24,824 nucleotides of DNA from Burkholderiales bacterium. GTDB taxonomy: Bacteria > Pseudomonadota > Gammaproteobacteria > Burkholderiales > JAEUMW01. Under the pieces are notes generated by a model that searched no databases, was not told the DNA's origin, and worked only from the letters and a program-made list of their open reading frames with translations. Shown one piece after another: positions 1 to 8,841 of the stretch. The translations under genes and the position numbers were made by a program. The stretch covers positions 1 to 24,824 of the forward strand of contig JAEUMX010000004.1 in NCBI GenBank assembly GCA_016791285.1, read 5' to 3'. Position 1 is the first letter of the stretch. Every line of letters begins with the position of its first letter.

Positions 1-1241
1 TCCAGGCCGCCGATCGAATCCTCGCCGCCCTTCAGGATATGGTGGACGGCCTCGGTCTTCGTGCTTCTCTGCCAGCACTTGCCGTCGCGTCCGGGTTCGC
101 ACCAGCAGGTCGTCTCGGGTTCGCTCTTCTCGCACGAGGCGACCTTGCGCCACTTGTTGATCACCTCGCCCTCGAAAACGGGTCGCCGTGCGAGATTGAT
201 GATCGCGTTCATGGTGCCGGGATTGTTCACCTGGTCTGTCGGCACCGCGGACGTGTCCGAAGTCCCCGGACGCGAGTGCGCGAACACCTGATACTCGAGA
301 CTTTCGTGCGGCATGCCGGAGCCCAGCACCTCGGCAATGCGCGAATACTGGTTGCCGATCGCACCCTTGAGGTTGTGCCACTCCGGATGCGCCGGGTCTT
401 TCGGCGGATTGAGCGGGTCGAAGGCGATGTGGCACGATCCGCACGATATGCCGATCAGGAAGGGCGGTTCGATCGATCCGTCGGCGAGACGGCTCACGCG
501 CGAGTCATTGGACGCCGGATCGCTCGAAAGCCGCTGGCGAAACCCGTCCCAGCTCGCGAGGCTGCCATTCACCTTCACCCAGCGGTCCTTGTCGAAGCGC
601 GGATTGGGGAACTTGCGAAATCCGAGCGCGCCGGTCGAGGTGCCGAATGCGAGATCGCACGCGGACTGTCGCTGATCGGCTGTCGTGAGGTGCGGATCAC
701 TGGTATCCGCCGGCGCGTCCTGGAAGCTGCACGCCGGATCGCGGTAGCCCTGCCTGCCGACGAACGCGAGCAGCTGATCGTCGCCGGGGCAATAGTCGAA
801 GCCGTACGTTTCCTCGATGCTCTTCGCCGGACACCCTGCGCTCCCCGGTTTGCAGCAGCCGGGATCGTTGATGATGCCCCACGCCGCGAAGCGGTCGTCA
901 CGCTCGTTCGAGTTGAGCACGCGATACCAGTCGATCAATACACCGACGCGCTGCTGAAACGTGTACGTATGGAAGCGCGCGTTGCCCGCGGTCGCCTTGT
1001 ACCAGATCTCGCGCCCGGCGCGCGCGGAGGGACCGAGGCCCGCCTCACCGGCATAGAAGCCGGGATTGTCGACCACCGGCGCGTCTGCCGGCGTCGCATT
1101 CGCCGGCTGCGCGGCGCCATCGGTGGCCACGCTCTGCGCCGGCGCGGCATCGGCCAATGCCAACGGGTTCCAGGTGTATTGGGTCCACAGCAACCCGCCC
1201 AGGACTGCGATCGCAACCGCGAAGACGGCACGCTTCCTCAT
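1..1241 (-). CDS. Exported c-type cytochrome, C-terminus cut by window edge
   Basis: The reading frame is open from an ATG at 1241 to the left edge (413 full codons), so the C-terminus is missing. The first ~30 residues are a basic start plus a hydrophobic stretch (MRKRAVFAVAIAVLGGLL), an export signal or anchor, followed by an Ala/Pro-rich linker. Residues 267-271 are a haem c attachment motif, CGSCH, inside a conserved-looking stretch (LIGISCGSCHIAFDPLNPP). Many further cysteines are present (a CC pair in DPGCCKPGSAGCPAK, and TCWCEPGRDGKC near the edge), which suggests disulfides or a second site. The frame also reads GREIWYKATAGNARFHTYTF. It resembles large secreted cytochromes such as the RoxA/RoxB oxygenase-like group, but I cannot confirm that family. 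GGGGGA lies about 7 bases before ATG 1241; an in-frame ATG at 1256 is less well placed. The role is probably periplasmic electron transfer or oxidation. Confidence 0.75.
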   Translation of the reverse strand, partial: MRKRAVFAVAIAVLGGLLWTQYTWNPLALADAAPAQSVATDGAAQPANATPADAPVVDNPGFYAGEAGLGPSARAGREIWYKATAGNARFHTYTFQQRVGVLIDWYRVLNSNERDDRFAAWGIINDPGCCKPGSAGCPAKSIEETYGFDYCPGDDQLLAFVGRQGYRDPACSFQDAPADTSDPHLTTADQRQSACDLAFGTSTGALGFRKFPNPRFDKDRWVKVNGSLASWDGFRQRLSSDPASNDSRVSRLADGSIEPPFLIGISCGSCHIAFDPLNPPKDPAHPEWHNLKGAIGNQYSRIAEVLGSGMPHESLEYQVFAHSRPGTSDTSAVPTDQVNNPGTMNAIINLARRPVFEGEVINKWRKVASCEKSEPETTCWCEPGRDGKCWQRSTKTEAVHHILKGGEDSIGGL

Positions 1242-1312
1242 GACCTGTTCCCCCATGCTGAGCGGCGCGCAGGCGCCGGATGATTCTCCTCGGCAACTTC
1301 TAGAGCAATCTT

Positions 1313-1340
1313 AGTCTAGGACGCTGCGGCGAAAACGCAA
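1313..1340 (-). promoter_or_regulatory. Possible sigma-70 promoter of the cytochrome gene
   Basis: On the minus strand TTGCGT (1340-1335) and TAGACT (1318-1313) are separated by 16 bases. This would start RNA near 1306, giving a leader of about 65 bases before ATG 1241. The match is moderate only. Confidence 0.3.
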
Positions 1341-1356
1341 GGTGAGTATTACCCGA

Positions 1357-1395
1357 CTCGGGAATCGATGGCCGATCGGCGAGCGCGCTCCCGAG
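1357..1395 (-). terminator. Possible hairpin terminator after gabD
   Basis: CTCGGGA (1357-1363) and TCCCGAG (1389-1395) are perfect 7-base arms around a 25-base interior that holds the palindrome GCCGATCGGC (1371-1380). It sits just after the gabD stop on the minus strand. There is no T-run, so it is a weak candidate for ending gabD transcription before the cytochrome gene. Confidence 0.25.
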
Positions 1396-1399
1396 CCCG

Positions 1400-2854
1400 C
1401 TACAGGCCGCCGAGGCACACGTACTTGATCTCGAGGTACTCCTCGATCCCGTGGCTCGACCCTTCGCGCCCGATGCCCGATTGCTTCATGCCCCCGAACG
1501 GTGCCACTTCGTTCGAAATGGCACCGGTATTGACCCCGACCATCCCGAACTCCAGCGCTTCGGCAACGCGGAAGACGCGGCCGACGTCGCGGCTGTAGAA
1601 GTAGGCGGCGAGCCCCGATGGCGTGTCGTTGGCGAGCGCGATCGCCTCGTCCTCGGTATCGAAGCAGGTGAGCGGCGCCACCGGACCGAACGTCTCCTCG
1701 CGCATGACGCACATGTCCGGCGTGACACCGATCATGACGGTGGGCTCGAAGAAGGTGCCACCGAGCGCATGGCGGCGGCCCCCGACCAGTACCCGGGCGC
1801 CCTTCGCCACCGCATCCGCCACATGCGCTTCGACCTTCTCCAGCGCCGGCACGTCGATCAGCGGACCCTGCTCCACCCCGGGCTCGGTGCCCGCCCCGAC
1901 CTTGAGCGCGCCCGCCCTGGCGGCGAGTTGCGCGGCAAAGGCGTCGTGCACACCGCGCTGGACGAGAATGCGGTTCGCGCAGACGCAGGTCTGACCCGCG
2001 TTGCGGTACTTCGACGCCATGGCGCCCTCGACCGCCGCATCGAGATCGGCATCGTCGAACACGATGAAGGGCGCGTTGCCGCCGAGTTCGAAGGAGACTT
2101 TCTTCACCGTGTCCGCGCTTTGTCGCATGAGCAGGCGGCCGACCTCCGTGGAGCCGGTGAACGTGAGCTTGCGCACGTCGGGACTGCCGGTGAGCACGCG
2201 ACCGATCTCGACCGGATCGCCGGTGATCACGTTGAACACGCCGCCCGGAATGCCCGCACGCTCGCCCAGCAGGGCAAGCGCAAGCGCCGTGAGCGGTGTC
2301 TGCTCGGCAGGCTTCACCACCATCGTGCAACCCGCCGCGAGCGCCGCACCGGCCTTGCGCGTGATCATCGCGGCGGGGAAATTCCAGGGCGTGATGGCAG
2401 CGCACACACCGACCGGCTGCTTCAGCACGAGCATGCGCTTGCCACGCTGGATCACGGGCAGCGTCTCCCCGCAGACGCGTTTCGCCTGCTCGGCGAACCA
2501 CTCGACGAAGGATGCGGCGTAGGCGACCTCCGCGCGCGCTTCGGCGAGCGGCTTGCCCTGCTCGCGGGTCATGATGACGGCGAGATCGTCACGGTGCGCC
2601 AGGATGAGATCGAACCAGCGGCGCAGCACGACCGCGCGGTCCTTCGCCGTGCGCGAGCGCCAGTCGGGCCAGGCCGCCGATGCCGCACAGATCGCCCGCT
2701 GCGCTGCGTCGACGCCCAGGGCGGGAACGGCAGCAAACTGCTCGCCGCTGGCGGGATCGAGAACAGGCAGCGTCGCACCCCCCGCGGCGTCGATCCACTG
2801 ACCGCCGAGATAGGCCCGGCTGCACAACAGGGAGGGATCTTCGAGCTGGATCAT
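1400..2854 (-). CDS. gabD: Succinate-semialdehyde dehydrogenase (NADP+)
   Basis: This 484-aa protein oxidises succinate semialdehyde to succinate, the last step of the GABA shunt, in the cytoplasm. It follows E. coli GabD almost segment by segment: TPWNFPAAMITRKAG (~155-169), FTGSTEVGR (~232-240), the general-base glutamate E256 in FELGGNAPF, and the nucleophile C290 in GQTCVCANR. The C-terminal NEVAPFGGMKQSGIGREGS loop is also present. The length equals the family norm. A second cysteine, C292, lies two residues from the nucleophile; in human SSADH such a Cys-X-Cys pair acts as a redox switch, but whether that applies here is unknown. The start ATG has GGAGCG upstream. No transporter or transaminase gene (gabP, gabT) is adjacent, so substrate supply is not visible from context. 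A broader aldehyde substrate cannot be excluded. Confidence 0.93.
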   Translation of the reverse strand: MIQLEDPSLLCSRAYLGGQWIDAAGGATLPVLDPASGEQFAAVPALGVDAAQRAICAASAAWPDWRSRTAKDRAVVLRRWFDLILAHRDDLAVIMTREQGKPLAEARAEVAYAASFVEWFAEQAKRVCGETLPVIQRGKRMLVLKQPVGVCAAITPWNFPAAMITRKAGAALAAGCTMVVKPAEQTPLTALALALLGERAGIPGGVFNVITGDPVEIGRVLTGSPDVRKLTFTGSTEVGRLLMRQSADTVKKVSFELGGNAPFIVFDDADLDAAVEGAMASKYRNAGQTCVCANRILVQRGVHDAFAAQLAARAGALKVGAGTEPGVEQGPLIDVPALEKVEAHVADAVAKGARVLVGGRRHALGGTFFEPTVMIGVTPDMCVMREETFGPVAPLTCFDTEDEAIALANDTPSGLAAYFYSRDVGRVFRVAEALEFGMVGVNTGAISNEVAPFGGMKQSGIGREGSSHGIEEYLEIKYVCLGGL

Positions 2855-2886
2855 GGGCGCGCTCCGTGTTTTCGATTGCGCTTCGG

Positions 2887-2892
2887 ATTATA
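2887..2892 (-). promoter_or_regulatory. -10 element of gabD promoter
   Basis: The minus strand reads a perfect TATAAT about 33 bases before the gabD ATG, giving a predicted leader of about 26 bases. No good -35 hexamer is visible at the usual spacing. Confidence 0.4.
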
Positions 2893-2988
2893 GGATCTGG
2901 GAGCGTATCGGAACGCTTATTGCTGACCCCGACCGTTTCCTCGACCCGCCGCGCGCCCGTGGAAACCGAAGCGGCGTTGCGGCATGCG

Positions 2989-3019
2989 TTGCGGAAAAGC
3001 AACCCTACCCGTTTATAAT
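2989..3019 (+). promoter_or_regulatory. Promoter of mlaA
   Basis: TTGCGG (2989-2994) and a perfect TATAAT (3014-3019) are 19 bases apart. RNA would begin near 3026. This lies downstream of the in-frame ATG at 2984 and so supports the later GTG at 3068 as the mlaA start. Confidence 0.5.
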
Positions 3020-3067
3020 CCGCCTTCCCTCGCTACAGTGGCGAAAAATCACATACGGACGCTGACC

Positions 3068-3958
3068 GTGCGAAACGTTCCACCCTTCCGCTTCCACACC
3101 TTCCCGGCGGCTTTGCTCGTCCTCGCGATCCTGTCGGGCTGTGCCACGACAAACAGGAAGGACCCGCTCGAGCCGATGAACAGGATGGTGTTCGCGGTCA
3201 ACAAGGCGGCGGACACCGCGCTCATCAAGCCGGTGGCAACGATCTACACGCGCCTCACGCCGCAGTTCCTGCGCACCGGGCTGTCGAACATGGTCAACAA
3301 CATGCGCGACGTGATCACGGTCGTGAACGGCACCCTGCAGTTCAAGTTCGCTCAGGCAGCGCGCGACCTCGAGCGCGTCGTGATCAACACCGTCTTCGGC
3401 GCAGCGGGCTTTTTCGACCTGGCGAGCCGGGACGGTCTGACACGCAATCGCGAGGACTTCGGCCAGACCCTCGCCGTCTGGGGCGTTCCATCCGGCCCCT
3501 ATCTCGTTTTGCCGCTGGTGGGACCCTCGACCTTTCGCGACGGCGTCGGCGTGGGTGTCGACATCTTTCTTTACCCGCCGACCTGGCTCATCAGCGACGT
3601 GCGCGCCTCGAACATCGTCTATGGCGCAACGTTCGTGATCCTGCGCGCCGATGCGCTTGAGGCGCAGGAGTTCGTGAGCGACGCGGCCGTGGACGAATAC
3701 TCCTTCGTGCGCGAGGCCTGGATGCAGCAACGCAGGAACCTCATCTGGGACGGCAACCCGCCGCGGGAAGACCTGGATGACGAAGAGGATGCAGACGAGC
3801 CGCCAAGCAAGTCCGAGGAGGCGCCGGCCGCAGCCCCTGCCGCTACCGCACCCGATGAACCCTCCGCGACACCCGTCAGCAGCGCGGAATCCCCCGACCC
3901 CGTGACGACGTCGTCCGGCACCCCGGTGGCGATCGCCGCACCCGCCTCCGAACCCTGA
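3068..3958 (+). CDS. mlaA: MlaA (VacJ) outer-membrane lipid-asymmetry lipoprotein
   Basis: MlaA removes misplaced phospholipids from the outer leaflet of the outer membrane and hands them to the periplasmic Mla carrier for return to the inner membrane. From GTG 3068 the 296-aa product has a lipoprotein signal ending in the lipobox LSGC with the lipidated cysteine at 25. The family core follows: DPLEPMNRMVFAVNKAAD, then NMVNNMRDVITVVNGTLQ, REDFGQTLAVWGVPSGPYLVLPLVGPS and a hydrophobic YPPTWLISDVRASN segment. The last ~65 residues form an acidic then Pro/Ala/Ser-rich tail with no recognisable fold, longer than in E. coli MlaA. GTG 3068 is preferred over ATG 2984 because the lipoprotein signal then sits at the N-terminus and the predicted promoter lies upstream of it. 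It stands alone; the mlaCDEF genes are not beside it. Confidence 0.93.
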   Translation: MRNVPPFRFHTFPAALLVLAILSGCATTNRKDPLEPMNRMVFAVNKAADTALIKPVATIYTRLTPQFLRTGLSNMVNNMRDVITVVNGTLQFKFAQAARDLERVVINTVFGAAGFFDLASRDGLTRNREDFGQTLAVWGVPSGPYLVLPLVGPSTFRDGVGVGVDIFLYPPTWLISDVRASNIVYGATFVILRADALEAQEFVSDAAVDEYSFVREAWMQQRRNLIWDGNPPREDLDDEEDADEPPSKSEEAPAAAPAATAPDEPSATPVSSAESPDPVTTSSGTPVAIAAPASEP

Positions 3959-3959
3959 T

Positions 3960-3990
3960 GGTCGATGCCCCGGTTGGGGGGCATCCGACC
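3960..3990. terminator. Bidirectional terminator hairpin between mlaA and ettA
   Basis: Arms GGTCGATGCCCC (3960-3971) and GGGGCATCCGACC (3978-3990) form a 12-bp stem with one bulged base and a 6-base loop. It starts two bases after the mlaA stop and ends six bases before the ettA stop on the other strand. There is no long T-run, but the position in a 37-bp convergent gap supports shared termination. Confidence 0.55.
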
Positions 3991-3995
3991 TTCTC

Positions 3996-5657
<1,662 letters not shown>

Positions 5658-5865
5658 GTGCGAAGATGCCGGACGACACCGGTCGATGAGTTGGAAAAGC
5701 GGCATTATCCACGACCCTCGCCGATCCGGCACGAGCGCACTGCCCGGCACCCGGCGCTGTCCGGGTCATGACTCCGTCTTCCGCATTCGCTACCATGCGG
5801 GTTGCAGTCGACCCGCGAGGGCATTCCGCGTCCCGCGGTCCCTTACCCCCAAGGAGGTACGTCCG

Positions 5866-7254
5866 ATGCGTGGCCTGGTCCTGGCCGCTCTCGTCCTGTT
5901 CGCTTACGCTGCCCACGCCGCCGGGCCGCAGGTCGTCGCGGCCGCGCCGTGGAAGGGCGACCTTGACGAAATGCTCGAGCGCCGCCTGATCCGCTTTGCC
6001 GTGCCATACAGCCGCACCCTCTACGTGAACGACGGGGGCCGCGCCGTCGGGCTGTCGGCGCAGCTCGCACGCGACTTCGAGCGCCATCTCAACCGAAAGT
6101 ACCGAAAAAAACTCGGCAAGCGGCCGCTCGTGGTGAAACTCATTCCGACCGCGCGCAACGATCTGCTGCTCGACCTCACCGACGGCTTCGCCGACGTGGC
6201 CGGCGGCGTGACCGAGAGCCACTCGAAGCTGGTCGACTTCGTCGCGCCTGCGGACCGCAAGCCCAGCACCGAGCTCGTGCTGACGCGTCCGGACGGCCCG
6301 GTCATCGCATCGGTCGAAGACCTCGCGGGCAAGACCGTGCAGGTGCGCAAGTCATCGAGCTATCACGAGAGTCTGCAGACCCTGAACGACCGGCTTCGAA
6401 AAGAAGGCAAGGCACCCGTCAGGCTCGTGCTCGTACCCGAAGCGCTCGAGGACGAGGACATGATGGAGATGCTGAACGCGGGCTTGCTGCAGGTGATCGT
6501 CGTCGACGACTGGAAAGCGCGGCCGTGGGCCCGCGTCCTGCCAAACGTCAAGGTGAACGATCAGGCGGCCGTCGGCACGGGCGCTGTCGTCGCGTGGGCG
6601 ATCCGCAAGGACAGTCCCGAGCTGCATGCCGAGCTCACGGCGTTCTTCGAGGAGGCCGGCAGGAAAGAGCGCGTGCACGAAGCACGGCTCGCGCAGGCAA
6701 TACAGGACACGAGACAGATCGGCAACAGCATGGCGGACGCCGAGATCAAGCGCTTCCAGAACACGCTCGCGCTCTTCCGGAAATACGGCGAGCAGTACGG
6801 CTTCGATCCACTCATGCTGGCGGCACAGGGATATCAGCTGTCGCGACTCGATCAACGGACGGAAAACTACCACGGCGCGGTCGGCGTCATGCAGGTCATG
6901 CCGCAGATCGGCAAGACCCTCAAGGTGGGCAACATCCGCACCGTGGAACCGAACATTCATGCCGCCGCCAAGTACATGGACCAACTCATGGCCCGTCACT
7001 TCGAAGACGCCGATTTCGACGATACCAACCGCAACCTGTTCGCCAGCGCGAGCTATCATGCCGGCGCGCACAATATCGCGGCGATGCGCGCCGAAGCAGA
7101 GCGGCGCGGCCTCGATCCCAATCAGTGGTTCAACAACGTCGAGATCGTCTACGGTGAAAAGCTCGGACTGCGCACGCCCACGTACGTGCGCAATGTCTAC
7201 AAGTACTACGTCGCGTACAAGCTCATGATGGACGATCCCGGCGCGGCGAAATGA
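5866..7254 (+). CDS. mltF: MltF-like periplasmic protein: solute-binding domain plus transglycosylase-like domain
   Basis: This 462-aa protein has a signal peptide (MRGLVLAALVLFAYAAHAA). Residues ~35-265 form an SBP_bac_3-type domain (VGLSAQLARDFERHLN, DLTDGFADVAGG, VEDLAGKTVQVRKSSSYHESL), and residues ~295-440 an SLT-type domain (YGFDPLMLAAQGYQLSRLDQ, GAVGVMQVMP, SASYHAGAHNIAAMR, PTYVRNVYKYY). This is the layout of membrane-bound lytic transglycosylase F, which cleaves peptidoglycan to anhydro-muropeptides. The codon where the family has the catalytic glutamate of the Q-E-S-R motif is CTG (6838-6840), giving Leu325. The enzyme may therefore be inactive or use another residue. The start is firm: AAGGAGGT at 5851-5858 is 7 bases before ATG 5866. 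The gene ends one base before the stop of the convergent EF-hand gene. Confidence 0.85.
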   Translation: MRGLVLAALVLFAYAAHAAGPQVVAAAPWKGDLDEMLERRLIRFAVPYSRTLYVNDGGRAVGLSAQLARDFERHLNRKYRKKLGKRPLVVKLIPTARNDLLLDLTDGFADVAGGVTESHSKLVDFVAPADRKPSTELVLTRPDGPVIASVEDLAGKTVQVRKSSSYHESLQTLNDRLRKEGKAPVRLVLVPEALEDEDMMEMLNAGLLQVIVVDDWKARPWARVLPNVKVNDQAAVGTGAVVAWAIRKDSPELHAELTAFFEEAGRKERVHEARLAQAIQDTRQIGNSMADAEIKRFQNTLALFRKYGEQYGFDPLMLAAQGYQLSRLDQRTENYHGAVGVMQVMPQIGKTLKVGNIRTVEPNIHAAAKYMDQLMARHFEDADFDDTNRNLFASASYHAGAHNIAAMRAEAERRGLDPNQWFNNVEIVYGEKLGLRTPTYVRNVYKYYVAYKLMMDDPGAAK

Positions 7255-7255
7255 T

Positions 7256-7861
7256 TCAGCCTTGTGGCTGCGCCGGCGGTGCCGCGTCGGGCTTCGGCAT
7301 CCGGCGCGGATGCGACTGGCGTGTGCGCGCCGCGTCCATCTCCGCGAGCGTGATGCGACCGTCGCGGTCGGTGTCCACCTGGTCGAAGTGCCGGGCCAGG
7401 CGCGGCATGCCCTGCTCGGCCTCGGCCTTGGACAGCATGCCGTCGCCGTCCGTGTCGGCACGTTTCCACGCCGCCTCGAAGCGCTCCTTCATCGCCGCGC
7501 GACAGCGATCGCGATCCTGCTTGCACTGCGCCATCCGGGCGTGCATGGCGCTTCGCATCTCCTCGCGTGTGAGCTTCCCGTCCTTGTTCGCGTCGATCTC
7601 GTCGAAGCGCTGGGCGAGATGCGGCGCGCCCTCGTCCGCTTCTGCCTTGCTCACGCCGCCGTCGCGGTCGGTGTCGAGTCGCTCGAAGCGCGCGTCGAAG
7701 CGGGCTCGCCCGTGTTCGCGGCTGGCACCGCGTTCGTGACTGCAGCCGGCCTGCGGCGCGGTGTCCGTGCCGGTGGCTGCGTCGGGCGCAGCGTTCGCAA
7801 AGGCCAGGCCGAGCGCGTACAGGCTGGCTGCAAGAAGAGTCTTCGATAGCTTCGCTCTCAT
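7256..7861 (-). CDS. Exported calmodulin-like protein with four EF-hands
   Basis: This 201-aa protein has a signal peptide (MRAKLSKTLLAASLYALGLAFANA), so it acts outside the cytoplasm. Four EF-hand loops fit the D-x-D-x-D-G-x-x-x-x-x-E rule (with N at the third place in loop 2): 63-74 DTDRDGGVSKAE, 90-101 DANKDGKLTREE, 136-147 DTDGDGMLSKAE and 163-174 DTDRDGRITLAE. They are arranged as two pairs joined by an Arg/Lys-rich helix with cysteines 113 and 120. All oxygen ligands are present, so calcium binding is likely. The C-terminal ~25 residues are Pro/Arg-rich. ATG 7861 has GGAGA just upstream; an in-frame upstream start at 7894 would bury the signal peptide. The gene is divergent from ompR across a 231-bp region with a candidate operator and ends one base from the MltF-like gene. 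The partner is unknown. Confidence 0.85.
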   Translation of the reverse strand: MRAKLSKTLLAASLYALGLAFANAAPDAATGTDTAPQAGCSHERGASREHGRARFDARFERLDTDRDGGVSKAEADEGAPHLAQRFDEIDANKDGKLTREEMRSAMHARMAQCKQDRDRCRAAMKERFEAAWKRADTDGDGMLSKAEAEQGMPRLARHFDQVDTDRDGRITLAEMDAARTRQSHPRRMPKPDAAPPAQPQG

Positions 7862-7984
7862 GATCGTCTCCGATTGGTTGTGCGCGGTTCGCACCGATCG
7901 CCGCTTCAGTCCAACGATCCGGCCACGCCGCGTTGATCCATGCTACGACCGATCTGTAAGGGCGGTGTTGCGCGCGCTGACCAG

Positions 7985-8034
7985 TGTGTAACCGTTTGTT
8001 TCGGATCCGGCGCCGCGCAAAGAATCGTTACACA
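7985..8034. promoter_or_regulatory. Inverted repeat, candidate OmpR operator
   Basis: TGTGTAAC (7985-7992) and GTTACACA (8027-8034) are perfect inverted 8-mers whose starts are 42 bases apart, about four helical turns. They lie between the divergent EF-hand gene and ompR. GTAAC/GTTACA cores are typical of OmpR-subfamily binding sites (established for OmpR and RstA). Autoregulation of ompR and control of the EF-hand gene are inferences. Confidence 0.45.
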
Positions 8035-8092
8035 TGGGGTGCACGCGCACGGCCGCTGCGGCTAGCATGAGCGCCATCGCGACTCGCAAGCC

Positions 8093-8839
8093 ATGACGAT
8101 GCCGGAGCGTAAACGACGGGTGCTGGTGGTGGACGACGACGCGCGGCTGCGCGAGCTGCTGCATCGCTACCTCGGCGAGCAGGGCTTCGACGTGCTGGTG
8201 GCGGCGGACGCCGTCATGCTGGGCAAGATGCTGGCGCGCGATACGGTCGACATCGTAATCCTCGACCTGATGCTGCCCGGCGAAGACGGCCTCGCCGTGT
8301 GCCGCCGCCTGCGCGGCACCGGCGAGACGGTGCCCATCGTCATGCTCACCGCGAAGGGCGACGACATCGACCGCATCGTCGGGCTCGAGATGGGGGCCGA
8401 CGACTATCTGCCGAAACCGTTCAACCCGCGCGAGCTGGTGGCGCGCATCCACGCGGTGCTGCGCCGTCGGCCGCCGTCACCCCATCCGGGCGCCCCGCGG
8501 GCCGATGCGCCCGCCGTCCGCTTCGGGCCGTACACGCTCGATCTCGCGTCGCGGGCGCTCACCCGCAACGGCGATCCAGTTGCCCTCACGACCGGCGAAT
8601 TCGCGCTGCTGCGCACGCTCGTCACGCATCCGCGGCAGCCTCTGTCGCGCGAGAAGCTGATGGAGCTTGCGCGCGGCCGCGAACTGGAGGCGCTCGAGCG
8701 CAGCATCGACGTGCAGGTCTCGCGGCTGCGGCGCCTGATCGAGGACGACTCGGCACACCCGCGCTATATCCAGACCGTCTGGGGCTTCGGGTACGTATTC
8801 GTGCCCGACGGCAAGGCGGTCAGGGGTGAAGAGCGCTGA
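8093..8839 (+). CDS. ompR: Response regulator OmpR
   Basis: This 248-aa two-component response regulator controls transcription in response to osmotic or acid signals relayed by EnvZ. The receiver domain (residues ~9-125) has the acidic pocket D14-D16, phospho-acceptor D58 in ILDLMLPGEDG, the switch threonine in MLTAKG and the lysine in YLPKPFNPRE. The C-terminal winged helix (~140-240) carries GEFALLRTLVTHPRQPLSREKL-like recognition sequence, LARGRELEALERSIDVQVSR and HPRYIQTVWGFGYVFVPDG, matching E. coli OmpR closely. ATG 8093 is used; ATG 8099 two codons on is possible, and no strong Shine-Dalgarno is visible. It is followed after two bases by envZ. An inverted repeat upstream suggests autoregulation. 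Porin genes are not in the window. Confidence 0.94.
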   Translation: MTMPERKRRVLVVDDDARLRELLHRYLGEQGFDVLVAADAVMLGKMLARDTVDIVILDLMLPGEDGLAVCRRLRGTGETVPIVMLTAKGDDIDRIVGLEMGADDYLPKPFNPRELVARIHAVLRRRPPSPHPGAPRADAPAVRFGPYTLDLASRALTRNGDPVALTTGEFALLRTLVTHPRQPLSREKLMELARGRELEALERSIDVQVSRLRRLIEDDSAHPRYIQTVWGFGYVFVPDGKAVRGEER

Positions 8840-8841
8840 CC

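Noticed and set aside
39..1283. Long plus-strand open frame across the cytochrome gene
   Set aside because: The minus strand has the signal peptide and CGSCH haem motif; the plus frame is Arg-rich shadow translation of high-GC DNA.
1300..1320. CTAGA ... TCTAG inverted repeat before the cytochrome gene
   Set aside because: Only five bases per arm with no supporting context; expected by chance at this length.
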